Origin: Scedosporium boydii
Lineage: Eukaryota > Ascomycota > Sordariomycetes > Microascales > Microascaceae
Assembly (NCBI GenBank): GCA_002221725.1
Contig: NJFT01000003.1
Span: 422,908-486,907 of the forward strand
DNA: 64,000 nucleotides
Direction of reading: 5' to 3'
Positions 53,421 to 64,000 of this stretch are shown here, piece by piece. The notes beneath the pieces were generated by a model that saw nothing but the letters and a program-made list of their open reading frames with translations, searched no databases and was not told the origin of the DNA. Position numbers and translations under genes: made by a program. Positions within the stretch are counted from its first letter, which is position 1. Every line of letters begins with the position of its first letter.

Positions 53421-56400
53421 GGGTGGCTGGGACGCTATCCCGGGAGACCTTTTGGTGTAGAGCCAGCTGTTAGAAGCTCGGTCGGGGGCAGTCAAGTTGG
53501 AAGGACTAGATACCCTAGAGTCAATGGCCGAAAGATGTGTTGGGCAGCGGCACATCCCGCAGAAGTCGTATCTAGCGAGGCTACATACCGATCCGAGACT
53601 TTCCCCGTCATGGAGTCCGCAGGTTCCACAGACTGCATCACGTCGGGATCACTGTGCAGCTCAAAGCTCATCGCTAGCTGGTGGTGAAATCAAGGGACTG
53701 TTCCGACTTGTCTGTCAAGAGTAGACTCTTGTAATACAGCGTATGGAGAGGAGTCGAGAAACGCTTGAAACGCCTAGGCCTATTTCCTGATCCAGTCTTG
53801 GTTCTCTATCCAAGTGAGATCCTGCTCGGGACGAAAGGGCGATGGTCAAAACGCTGGCCGAGAGATCGGAATCGAGGAGGCTGGTGACGTAAGCGTCGCA
53901 GCCCTGCAAGAGGATGAAAGTACTTCGTACTCTCGAATCAATGATTCTCTCGCTCCCTCAATTCAGAAGAAAAAAAAAAATACAAAGAGGAAAGAGAGTT
54001 CTGATACAGGTAGAATCCGCAAAAAGAGATAGATGATGCGGGGGGGATAACGGTTGTGCAACAGCCAAATGACATTTGCTGCTGCCTTGTGGGAGTGGAC
54101 TGTTGTCGTCAGCTCCTAGAACTACGGCTTCTCAGCGGCTCCGAACAGCGGCCCTTTTCTTTGGGGAGCAACTCGACCGGGAGTTGTCTTCAAGTTGTTC
54201 TAATTCTCTTCTCTCCCCAAAATTTGCATTCGCAATGGATACCTAAGAATGGGTATGGTAAACCCTGATTGTGAAGTCAGGAACGGAGAATCAGCCTTGT
54301 CATCGAGGCAGCTGATGGCTTCCCTTCGTCTGAGGGGGACAACCAGAACCGAATGCACCAATGACGGACCGGGTTGATCCGGCAATATAGTCGCGCGTAA
54401 TACTGTAAGGATCGATTGATGGGCCTTGACAATGGCCGCACCAAAGGCGGGAGGCAAAGTTCTCCGCAATTAACGTCTCCAGGCAGCAAGAGCGCGGCGA
54501 GTCGAGAACAAGAAATGGCACTGCCACGCTTGGTTCGTCTCAGACACGTCGCTGACGCGGGTGGTCGGTCGTGACAGACTGAGAGGGGGGAGATGGCGTT
54601 AAACCAGAAATGGGCACACGGTAATGAATGTGTTGATGTGTGAGATCAAATGCGTTGAGCTTGGGGGTCAGGCACACCCAGCTCCGCATGCGGTTGGTGG
54701 ACAGATCTCAATCAATAAGAGCTCAAGATCAATGACGGACCAGGCAGCTGCAGCTGTGTGGTTTGAGAGAGGCAAGGCTCCGACAATATTAGTCGCCGAT
54801 GGACAGAATTCACGCGGGTAATGCAATCAGGGACGGAGGGAACTCTCGGCCCAGGCTCTAATTAGCGCTCTGGCTTCCGCACGAGCAGAAGCCGGCCAGT
54901 GCGGTCGTGGACGACGGGCGCGAAATTGGGGGTGGGGTAATACCCAATTATCCATTCAATTGCTTGATGTTGCAGTCGATGGTGACAGTGGTGACAATTG
55001 AGGCTTGGACTTGGGTGGTGATTGCCGTGATTGTCCGTCTCGACGTTCGATATACTCTTCGAGGTATAGGGAAGTACAGACGCCCGCGTTTCTGCATTGT
55101 TTCTACTAGAAGGGAACATCACGTCAGTAGCGCCAGCCCAGTCGTAGAGGAGGAAGGATCGATCGGCTCCAAGCCGGAACCTGCGACACAAGGCAGTCGG
55201 AGACAGTCGCAATTTGCAGTCACGGGGTAGGCACCACTCATGTCTCAGTTCCCAACTTCCTTGGCAGCCTAGACTTGGGAGGTGATTGATCAATTCATTG
55301 TTCTTTGTACCCACGGCGGGCACTTTTCTTGACCTCGTCATGGGCACATGAAATGTCAACACGTAATACTCGCGAGTCACTCCATTGTCTTTGGGAAGTC
55401 GGAGACCAAGCCACGGCCAATTTCTGACACACAAGCATCGATGATTTGAATCAGAAAATCCGCACGGAGCCACCCTCGAGCACTGAGCATTTCCGAGACA
55501 ATTGTCACCTGAAAGCCGTACCGTGTTAGGTTGGAAGACCCAATTTCCACGCACGGTACCTGTGTATCATGTATCATCCTGAGCCTGTATAAGTGAGGGA
55601 AGGAGTGAGGGTCAACATGACATTCCGATCGCCCCAGTAATACCAAGCACGATCCAACAGAGTCGAACAGACTCACAGGCCCACCAGGGCCAGCTTCACT
55701 TCCGGCTCTCGGCTATACTGGTTATCCATTGATGTGTACTTGTAGTGCGCCTCTATATCGGCAAGTAGCAAGGAGGGCAGCAGGAGAGATTGGATTGCTC
55801 ATGTAATGAAATGAGAACCACCCCACGTCACAATTCACACACACACCGGCTGCTGTCGCTCGAACATCGCGCCCGTCCGTAGCCGGATGGGGGCAATCTC
55901 ATGACGGTCTAGATGCCTTCTTCATCACGAATCAATACAATCGAGTACCAAGACCAGAGTCACTTCTGGGAGCCACTGGTTTTTCCATTGGCGTTGGGAA
56001 ACTCCATTTTTACAGTAATTTGAGAGGTGCATTCGTACCCTCGAGTACAGGTTGGAGAAGACTTACACACCAAGTGGAACCTTCCCAAAAAGGAAATAAC
56101 CACCACGATACGCAACCTCCAGCTTCTTCACAGTTCACAGGCTTCATCCGCTTCACTTGAACGAGTCGCCAGGTACAGTATACACCTCTTACCAGCCGAA
56201 CAGCAATAGATTCTCTCGTCCCTGGTACCCCCTCACCGCCCCTTTCTATTGTATTTTCTATGATACCCGACCGATTATCCACATCTCGCCATCCTGCCAA
56301 GTCCGGCCCGCCAACCCCGAGGGCTGGAGGCAAGACCGTGGCAAAAGCTCCCTTACTCCTCCTCGAGCATCAATCTTCAGCCCATCACAGCCCTGGTTCT

Positions 56401-58930
56401 CACCGAAAACTGACCAAAATGCTGGGACTTCCGCCCCTCCAGCTTATCCCTACCCGTAGGAATGCATAGGAAGGGGCCGGGGGGGTGGGGGGTGGAGGGT
56501 GTGACGAAAAAAATGAATAGCTGGGCCGCTATGCACACGTCCACTTCCACTTCCACTCCCTCCATGTCCATCCCATATTACACAACTTCGCATACAATTT
56601 GTATGCCCCAACATCTCCACTCCCACCTAAGACTCACATACATTAAATGTTTTTTTTTTCTTCTTTTCTTTTCTTCTGACTGACGTGGATATCGGCAGCG
56701 GGAGGTACATGATGTTCTTCTTCTCTCTCGTATCTCCATCCCTTCGTGATGTGTTCCCTCTGGTTGAAAGGATGCAGTGACCACCCCCTCGAGTGCCCTT
56801 TGGGCTCCAGCTGTCGTTTTGTCGAACTCTCACCCATAACCAGCTCATGGCCTGTATCCATCACCGCGAAGCAGCGAACCATGCTGGGGACAAGACCTCG
56901 GTTCAAAAATCGCACGATCAGGTTCAGCCTGCTCTCGGAGGAATCCATAGCCGCCAACTGCCGACTCAATGTTGGAAGAAGAGTACACCGATGTTCTCCT
57001 GCCCGCTTTGACCATCTTCCCACCCCCCCTCCTTGCCTTTAGCGTCTGTTTCTTATGCCCTATCTCTCTAGTGCTAGCTCTCTATGGTCAATGTGCACCG
57101 CCGGGCTACGGTTCTATGTCTATCATCTCTAAATCGCCATAGAGCTTTTGGAAGTCTCAATAACATCCAGCTCAGACGTCAATCCCCTCGCTTCCGACCT
57201 GTGCCAGAAGCTCATATCCATTACGGGTGCTATTGGGCCGCAATTGTCGTGGCATCCACTCCTGCCAACGATGCATTGGATCGTGAAAGACGGGAGACAG
57301 CATGGTTCTTCTATATTAATGTACATCTCTGTACTTTCTATGCGCCTCCCCAAGTCCCCACCCTGCCTTTCTTCACGATTGTTGCCTCTAGCGCTCTCCG
57401 AAAGCATGTGTCTGGACTGTATCCTCTGTCCAGTAGACGAGGAGAGCTGTGGATACTCTTTCTGCAGCGGCAAAGGACTTTTCACTTACACCATGACCCG
57501 CCAGAGGAGCCGACTTTGTCGACAAGCGGGACAGCAGGTTCAGGGCCGATTACAACTCGCTTCGTGCGGTACAATACTTTCCTGGACAAACTGCGACATT
57601 CCCGTTCATTCCCTACGAGACTCTTTTCTCATCCAACCTCCAACCACGAAGCATGTAAGAGACAAGGTCTCTAGGTTCTGCGAATCAAATTAACTTGTTC
57701 ACCCCGAGATATTGATTGATAAAAGTATATCAGATATCAGACAAGTATATTAGCCCTCCCTCAAGCATAATGCAGTCTTTCCCCCGTCGGAGAGCAACAG
57801 GGGAAAACAGACAGCCCAGTCGTTTCCATATGGTGTCTTCCCATCCTCAAAGCTCGGCTGGAAGTATCACTACCAGCCTCCGATACCAGTAATCGCCGAT
57901 ACCGTCACTAATCTTATATTGATATTTTTCACCACAGGTTTTCACCAAAGGCACTAATTTCCTTTTGCCATCTAATGTTGAATTTGCAAGGTTTCATTTC
58001 TATTGAAAACATTTACCTCATCTCGACAGAACCTCATGTTTTCCCCCATTCAGTTTTCTACCACAATATCGTATATCCAAAGCTCCAATGGATGCCACAC
58101 CTCGAAACCAGAGTGCCCCTGAGGGCTGTCCAATCATCTCACTCAACGTACTTGAACGAGGCTGCAACCCGCAGAAGGCCACATGGGCCCTGGCTGTCGC
58201 CACTCACATCCCCGGGGATGTGACAACCTACATGGAGGTGTGTGTACAAACCTGTGCGTAACTCGACGGTTGGGTACTACATGCACACCTCTACATGTAC
58301 GTTTATTCCCACCTCGATGCCCACCTCGATTTCCCATTTGCCATTGCTCTCTATCTTCACCATAGCCTCTAAGTATGAGGTACTTCGCACACTTAACCTC
58401 TACAGTGTGCTACGTGGTACCCAGCAGTTGCCTGCAACTCCTAGGTACCCTCCCACTGAAGCATCCACAGCCCTGTTCTGCCAGGTGCAGCAACCTAACG
58501 CCACCCCTTGCATGGTTGTACATTTTTCAATATGTACGTAAATATCGCTAAGTATAGACACGATCTCCGAGGGCCTCACCTGGAATCTGCGCGTCCCCGG
58601 AGAGTCCATGGTACCCGTGGTACAAACTGACATGGGGTTTCTGAGACATTCTGCAAACACCTTCCTGTCAAAGGTACGTACCCAACCCCATGCTAATTTG
58701 GCAAGATACATATGCCACTCGAATTAATTTGACTTGCCTGAACTAAGCCTGCGAGTTGTTATTATGATTATTTTGGAAAGCATGTCGCTGTCGCCCTTGG
58801 AAAGACGGTTTGCTCATATCCTAAAAACCATAACCTGAAATTCTAGGGGCCGAAATTTGGAGAGCGCCCGGGAGAAAACAGAAGCCTTCAATGTTGCCTC
58901 CGCCTATCCGAGCCCTTCCATTTCATCGAA

Positions 58931-58949
58931 AAATAAATAAATAAATGCC
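58931..58949 (+). repeat. (TAAA)n microsatellite
   Basis: Four tandem TAAA units followed by a run of T. Short and non-coding. Confidence 0.6.
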
Positions 58950-60211
58950 AATTTTTTTTTCGTGCGCAGTTCCGTCGAACATTGGGTTCTTGAGAGAGGA
59001 GAGTTTAGTTATACATCAACAGTGTAATAATTCCCACGTGCACTTTAGGACCAAGCAAGGATTGGGAGACTATTAACCTCGACTATAGGTAATAACAAAC
59101 CTTGAAGCAACTCTCGAAAACCCAGCTGTTCATTCCCATTTCCTCCTCACGACTACACAATCCACAATTTTGGGGCCCAATTCTTTGCCCTCTCGTAGAA
59201 TTTCCATTGGAACAAAAAGAAAGGGAGGAAAGTTGTTCTATTGGCCGGTGTCTCCCGCCCCAGACTGCCATCCAAGCCCTTCAAGGCGGTTCCCTCCCCT
59301 CCATCTTTATCCACCCGGCTTGCGAGTGCATCCATCTTCTACCACATGATTCTTCACTGGTATCCAATAGGCCTGCCCGTTTCGACCTCGTCTCTATTTT
59401 GATTGGATAGTTAATAAAGCTCGCGGAATTTTAAAATCCTTTTATATTTTTCCAGGTTTTTGTGCTTTGAGAAGCTGTGGCGGTTGAATATAGGAACTAG
59501 CGTGTTTGACAACCGCCCCTAGTTCAATATCCACGTGCTTAAGTATATGTTATATATAACATTAGATTCGTGGCAGAACAAGCAAGTATTTGAGGAGAAA
59601 GATAGGTCGAGAAGCCATCCCCATATGCCAATATATTGCCCCAGGTAGTGACGTCTAGGCTTAACTCACCCGTCACAACGGAACGGCCCGTAACTCGTCT
59701 ATGAAACCAATCAAATACAGAGCAGAGAGAGAACCTTCTACTCTTCTCAGCCTTCCGAGCTCGGGTTTTCCATTTACCTTTTTCCTTCCCCCCTCTGCAA
59801 TCTCCCGTTACGTGGCCGCGCCCCGCACAAGGCCACTGAGATCGAGGCCATGTTATGAAAAGCCAAGGGCGGACCAACACCATAAAACGCGAGGCCTACT
59901 TTTCAGGCCTTGTTTACGGCGAAAAGGGAAAATCGCCACACACACACGTACACCCTCCAAATGAACCCGATGATGCAGTTTCCCTTCTTTGAGTTGTCAA
60001 AGTCTTGTAAAATGGAACGGTGATTCAAAGTGCATGCTGATACAGTGCTGTGCTAGTTGGGGCTAAGGAAGCAAACATGGTCTGGTATTTTGACAGCACA
60101 GCAACCGAAGCCCGATCGTGATGCTATCTTGCCAACTCATCATGACCCCCCTTGCCCGTTCCTCGTGGGGGCCAAAAAAAGGAGGTCATAGCAAATGTTC
60201 AGCACCGGGGC

Positions 60212-60263
60212 TGTGTGTACGTATGTATGTGTCTGTGTGTGTGCCTGTGTGTGTGCCTGTGCC
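60212..60263 (+). repeat. GT-rich microsatellite
   Basis: An imperfect GT repeat with interspersed GTAT and GCCT units over about 50 bp. On this strand purine-pyrimidine alternation is strong. Confidence 0.8.
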
Positions 60264-60706
60264 TTCGGGGAAATAAAATTGTTGACGTGGGTCAAAATCA
60301 GGCACAACGAGGCAAGGCATCGATGTATGCTGTACGTGACCGTCACTGATGTGCATACGATCACCTTGTGATGTTGGGTTTCCTAGATCGAAAACGGTGC
60401 CCATCTCTGCCCAACCACTCGCCTTGTGCCGATCCGAAGAATGTGCGTCGTTTCAGCGTCGCCCACGCCATGAGAGCCCAATTCGAATCTCCCCCTGCGA
60501 CATTCTTCCATGTCACCTTCTTCGTTTCGTAGCCTTAACGCCACGGCGAATTGGCTGGTTCACGAATAAGGCACGGAAAGGGAAAAAGTGGGGAAGCTAG
60601 AGAACTCGTGTTTCGTGATGTGGAGGTCGGGGCCGGGCCGGGATTTGGGCCGGGCCAAGGGTCCGGCCCAGACTTCGGTATTTCTTTTTTTATTCTTTTT
60701 CTATTT

Positions 60707-60708
<2 letters not shown>

Positions 60709-60740
<32 letters not shown>
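60709..60740 (+). repeat. T32 homopolymer
   Basis: An unbroken run of about 32 T, followed by further T-rich DNA to 60770. The exact length may be affected by sequencing. Confidence 0.85.
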
Positions 60741-60741
<1 letters not shown>

Positions 60742-62108
60742 TATTTTACTTAATTTAATTTTTTTCTTTTTGCTACCCCCCCGCATCTACATAGAACCAA
60801 CAACCTTGACAGGGATCGTTCAATGAAGAATTGCCCAGGCGTAAGGTAAAATAATGTGATATTCTACCATTATATGTAAGATTGCCCAATGTGACGGAGC
60901 TAGCAAAAACTACATCATCACGCAGCATCACTACGCTGCCGACACGACACGACGATATTCCCCATGTCAGGAATATCAGGCGACGTGTAAACCCTATGTT
61001 GGCTAAGCATCTCTGCTTTTCGGTCTATTGATGGACTCATAGGGTCACAGGTGCAATCGCCATCCCTGTATAATACGGTAAACGTAGTCGGCGTAGGAAG
61101 AGGCAATCAGAAAATAAACGCAAAAGCGATCAAGTGCGATAAACAAGCACCACACCAGACCAGACCCGTCCCTCGAGGCGTGTCCATTCCCCCAAAAAGA
61201 ATCTCCCAACCCTCAACATTCCGGCCAAGGCCGCCGGCAAAAATGGCATGGCCGCGTTATAAGGCCATCTGGAGAGACCTGCAGAGGCCATTTCCCCCTT
61301 TGATGAGGAGCCCCCTCCAAGAACCCACACACACCTTTTGTCGCCTTACCCAGCCCCCTCCCTTCGATTCTCTTGCAGGAGAGGACGGGACGGAGAAAAC
61401 ATTGAACCATAATAAATAACAAAAAATGAAAAGGACGGGTGAAGTAGGGAGACTTGGCGTGAAAAAAATTATCGGGAAGCGAGATGTGGCTCCCCCCCAA
61501 CTGCGCAATATATCTACGCATGTATCTGGGGCGCAATACTATAACTAAAGCTTCCAAAATGGAAGCTCTTGTGACCGGCTGCCTCCTGCAGCTTTCAAAC
61601 ATCATGTACGGTTGTTCAAAAAGACTCGGGGGGCATCCAATGCTGCAACCAGGCTCGGTAAAGGAAGTCATAGTCATACCGCTACAGATCATTGCGATCT
61701 GCCGCTGGACCGGCGTGAAGCATGGCCCGGCCAGCATGTACACCTGGTTATATCTGGGCCTGAGTGTTTTTGTTCTTCTTACTCTTCTCAACCTTTTCTA
61801 TTCTTGGAACGGAAGCACCCCTCCCTGTCTTGTCTCAACAATAAGAAGTGTGTGCGGAGGATACGTCAATGACGAGGCTGTTAGGAGTGCTCTTGCACCC
61901 TTTGATGCTGCGCTCTCCCCACAAACGCTTACGCTGTATCCTGTATGTTGTATGCATCGCCGCCGAAGTGACGAGTAAGCTACATATACATACATGCTCC
62001 AGAAATCCTCCACTTGCCTGTTTTCTCAGGTACCTACATCTCTGCCGCGTATGATAGGCAGCAGCTCCCTCCGCAGGCGCGGACGGAGTAGCCAAGAGAA
62101 GGGAAAGC

Positions 62109-62152
62109 AGGCAAGCAGGTAGGTACATAGGTGGATAGGTGGATAAGGTAGG
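62109..62152 (+). repeat. Tetranucleotide-like tandem repeat
   Basis: Diverged GGTA/GGTG units (AGGTAGGTACATAGGTGGAT and a further copy) in a row, non-coding. Confidence 0.6.
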
Positions 62153-62334
62153 AGAGCAAAGCCCTGAACCTTTTTTTCCTTTTCATCAAAGTGCCCCATC
62201 AGATATGCAGGTTCGGGTAACGACACCTCGACGCAAGAAACTGGTTGCAATGCAAGGTGAATCAATGGCTGGAGCCAGAGGTGGACGGCCACGTTTACAA
62301 CGACTCCCTGTAGAGTGGGCTGTACCGGTTATCG

Positions 62335-62535
62335 TTCTCTTCCTGTCTCTCTCTTCTTCTTTTTTTCTATTCTACTTCTCACACGCCCCCCCCCTTTCTG
62401 GCCACCCTCCCCCTTCGCTAAGTTCCTTCGAGATTGGTCCGGCTAGCCCTCCCCGTCCTCTCTTTCTCTGTCTCTCCCTACCCCGGTCCCCTCCTTTCCC
62501 CTTGTGCCTGCCATGTCTCATCTCTGCCTGTTGGA
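62335..62535 (+). repeat. Pyrimidine-rich tract
   Basis: About 200 bp of almost pure C/T on the plus strand with TCTC and CCCC words. Such tracts are common upstream of transcription starts in filamentous fungi and could mark the promoter of a gene to the right. Confidence 0.55.
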
Positions 62536-64000
62536 AATCATTCCTCATTCCCCGTCGGCTAGTCAAGATGGAGAGAGACCCTCCAACGTCGTGGGAGCAG
62601 AAGAAGTGATTGGGCACTGAACCACCTCTTGGCCCCCTCCTCTTGGTTCCCCACAAACCGTTCTCTCTTTCCCTTCACACCCATTTTCATAGTACGAGGA
62701 AGCCTTGGGGGCCGAGAGTCTCCTGCACAGGTAGCTGAGAAAAAAAGGTTTAGGCACGATAGAGCCTTTCTACCTCCCATCTTACCATTTCTCTCGGTCT
62801 AAGGCCAGTAGTGATAGGTCCACGAACCCGTAAGAAGCCACTAGGATCTAGTGTGCAGCTGGTGGAGGAGCCTAATCTGAGCTAGACACGGGCAACCGCT
62901 GCTAGAGTGAGTTCATGTGAGTGCGGAGGCCTGCGGCATTTTCACAAGTTGGAGGGATCCTTCCCGCATGTGTTCTTATTTTATATTACTAGAGGCTATG
63001 TCACAAGACGCCGTTCCCTTTTCAGCTTCCTCCACATACACACCTTATTTTGCAGTGTGGGAGAGGAAGGGAGCTGGTGAGGGACAGTATCTAGAAGTAG
63101 GCAGGGTACATGGAAAGGGTACGAGTGAGACATTGGGAAGAAAGAAGATTTGCGTTCCACTAGAGCGAGAGGGCGTACATTGATGTCCGTGGGAGTCATC
63201 GGGAAGAGCAATAAGTGGTTCCTTTCCTGTAACTTCTAAGTCGAGTCACCGAAGCGGGAACAGCAGGACCCGCAGTTTATCTAAGCTCCAAAGGTGGGAA
63301 GGAAGAACAACTGTGTGAACGACACATTAAACGGTTCATTGTCATTGGGGTCTATAACGGGCTCGGTATAGCGCGGGGATGTAGATCAAGAAAAAGCTAC
63401 AACGGCTCTTCAAGAACTGCATGAGGTTGGGCTATCTACAGCAAGGATGAAAGTAAGGACACGAAGATAGCAGGAGAGAGAGAGCCCAACGTCACGATCT
63501 TCGTCTAGAAGCGGACAGGGGTAATGTCGGGTAGATCCAGGAAGAGAGAAGGGAATTGAAGTTTCTGAATGGAGGTGGCAAAGTGTTGCTGCGCTAAGTT
63601 TTCTTCTTCTCTCCAGGCATCGAAGCCTTGATGCATCTCGCTATCCATATTGAGCGCCAGGCATAGGAGAGGGAGCGGGGTGTCAGAATGAACAAAAAAA
63701 AAAAGTAGCCGGTGCGACGGGGCAGGGGGGTCATGGCGAATGCTCCAAGGCAGCCATTAGGGGGAATTAATTTCCTTCTTTTGTCGTCTCGTAAGAAAGA
63801 AAGAAAGGGTAAGGCATACATACCAAGGGTGCAAAAAAATGCTGATAATCGACAATGTGTTATGTGTTATTGTTGAATAACCAAAAAGTTTGCCGGCGGC
63901 GATGCGAGATGTGCGTTTATCAGGCGAGCGAGGCCAAATAAGCAGCCAACCGCTCCTAATGACACGCTCCCTCTCCCTTCCCACCCCCTTGTCGCCCCCC

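Larger units (their letters stand above)
53421..64000. other. Gene-poor right end
   Basis: Over 10.5 kb I find no frame with a recognisable domain and no consistent exon chain. The longest frames (54862-55554 minus, 57084-57674 and 57148-57693 plus, 61213-61791 minus) overlap on different frames or strands and look random. The region has many microsatellites, homopolymers and C/T tracts. It could be the promoter and long leader of a gene beyond the right edge, contain non-coding RNAs, or simply be a gap. The dyad GTACTTCGTAC occurs at 53920-53930. Confidence 0.5.

Noticed and set aside
54862..55554. 230-codon minus-strand frame
   Set aside because: Composition rich in Arg, Cys, His and Trp, no domain, no supporting exon or conserved motif.
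57084..57693. Two overlapping plus-strand frames of 196 and 181 codons
   Set aside because: Different frames of the same DNA with random-looking composition, no domain, no splice logic.
60460..60540. TTCGAATCTC resembling a tRNA B box
   Set aside because: No matching A box and no acceptor stem could be drawn.
61484..61978. 164-codon plus-strand frame with a hydrophobic segment
   Set aside because: Overlaps a 192-codon frame on the other strand; no family likeness; hydrophobicity comes from T-rich DNA.

Overview
The window is nuclear DNA of a filamentous ascomycete (Pezizomycotina, most likely Sordariomycetes; that rank is an inference). The signs are short spliceosomal introns of about 57-103 nt with GTAAGT-like 5' sites and CTAAC/CTGAC-like branch sites, a fungal siderophore synthetase, and eukaryotic housekeeping genes (proteasome alpha subunit, Mediator Med7, a PHD/TFIIS/SPOC protein, an F-box protein). 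I found no convincing tRNA, rRNA, CRISPR array, insertion sequence or transposon.

Left part (1-7.3 kb), accessory. An HxxxD acyltransferase of the TRI3-like/condensation superfamily runs off the left edge. Next comes an intron-free alpha-glucosidase whose sequence is of bacterial GH13_23 type and looks horizontally acquired. A frame-broken gene for a Cys-rich single-pass membrane protein follows.

Centre (7.6-32.1 kb), the iron locus. A ~4,922-residue, five-exon non-ribosomal peptide synthetase of the SidC/ferrichrome-ferricrocin family lies on the minus strand. I read its domains as A-T-C-A-T-C-T-C-A-T-C-T-C-T-C. It diverges from sidA, the L-ornithine N5-monooxygenase, on the plus strand. 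SidA makes N5-hydroxyornithine, which after acylation is assembled by SidC into an intracellular or secreted hydroxamate siderophore. The two are separated by a 7.4-kb spacer without convincing genes. This spacer holds three matches to the siderophore-GATA-factor consensus ATCWGATAA, two of them forming a near-palindrome. The N5-acyltransferase and transporters are not in the window.

Right-centre (35.3-53.4 kb), compact housekeeping block: a NUDIX-like/IF2B fusion protein, a cytochrome b561-type membrane protein, a WW/FF-domain Urn1/Dre4-like protein, a PAP2 lipid phosphatase, proteasome alpha-4 (PRE9), a Bye1-like transcription factor, a tiny Cys-rich protein with a CaaX-like end, Med7, a ZNF830-like zinc-finger protein and an F-box protein.

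Right end (53.4-64 kb): about 10.6 kb without a supportable gene, rich in simple repeats, homopolymer and pyrimidine tracts. It may be the long regulatory/leader region of a gene beyond the edge. A short dyad, GTACTTCGTAC/GTACGAAGTAC, recurs in intergenic DNA along the whole window.
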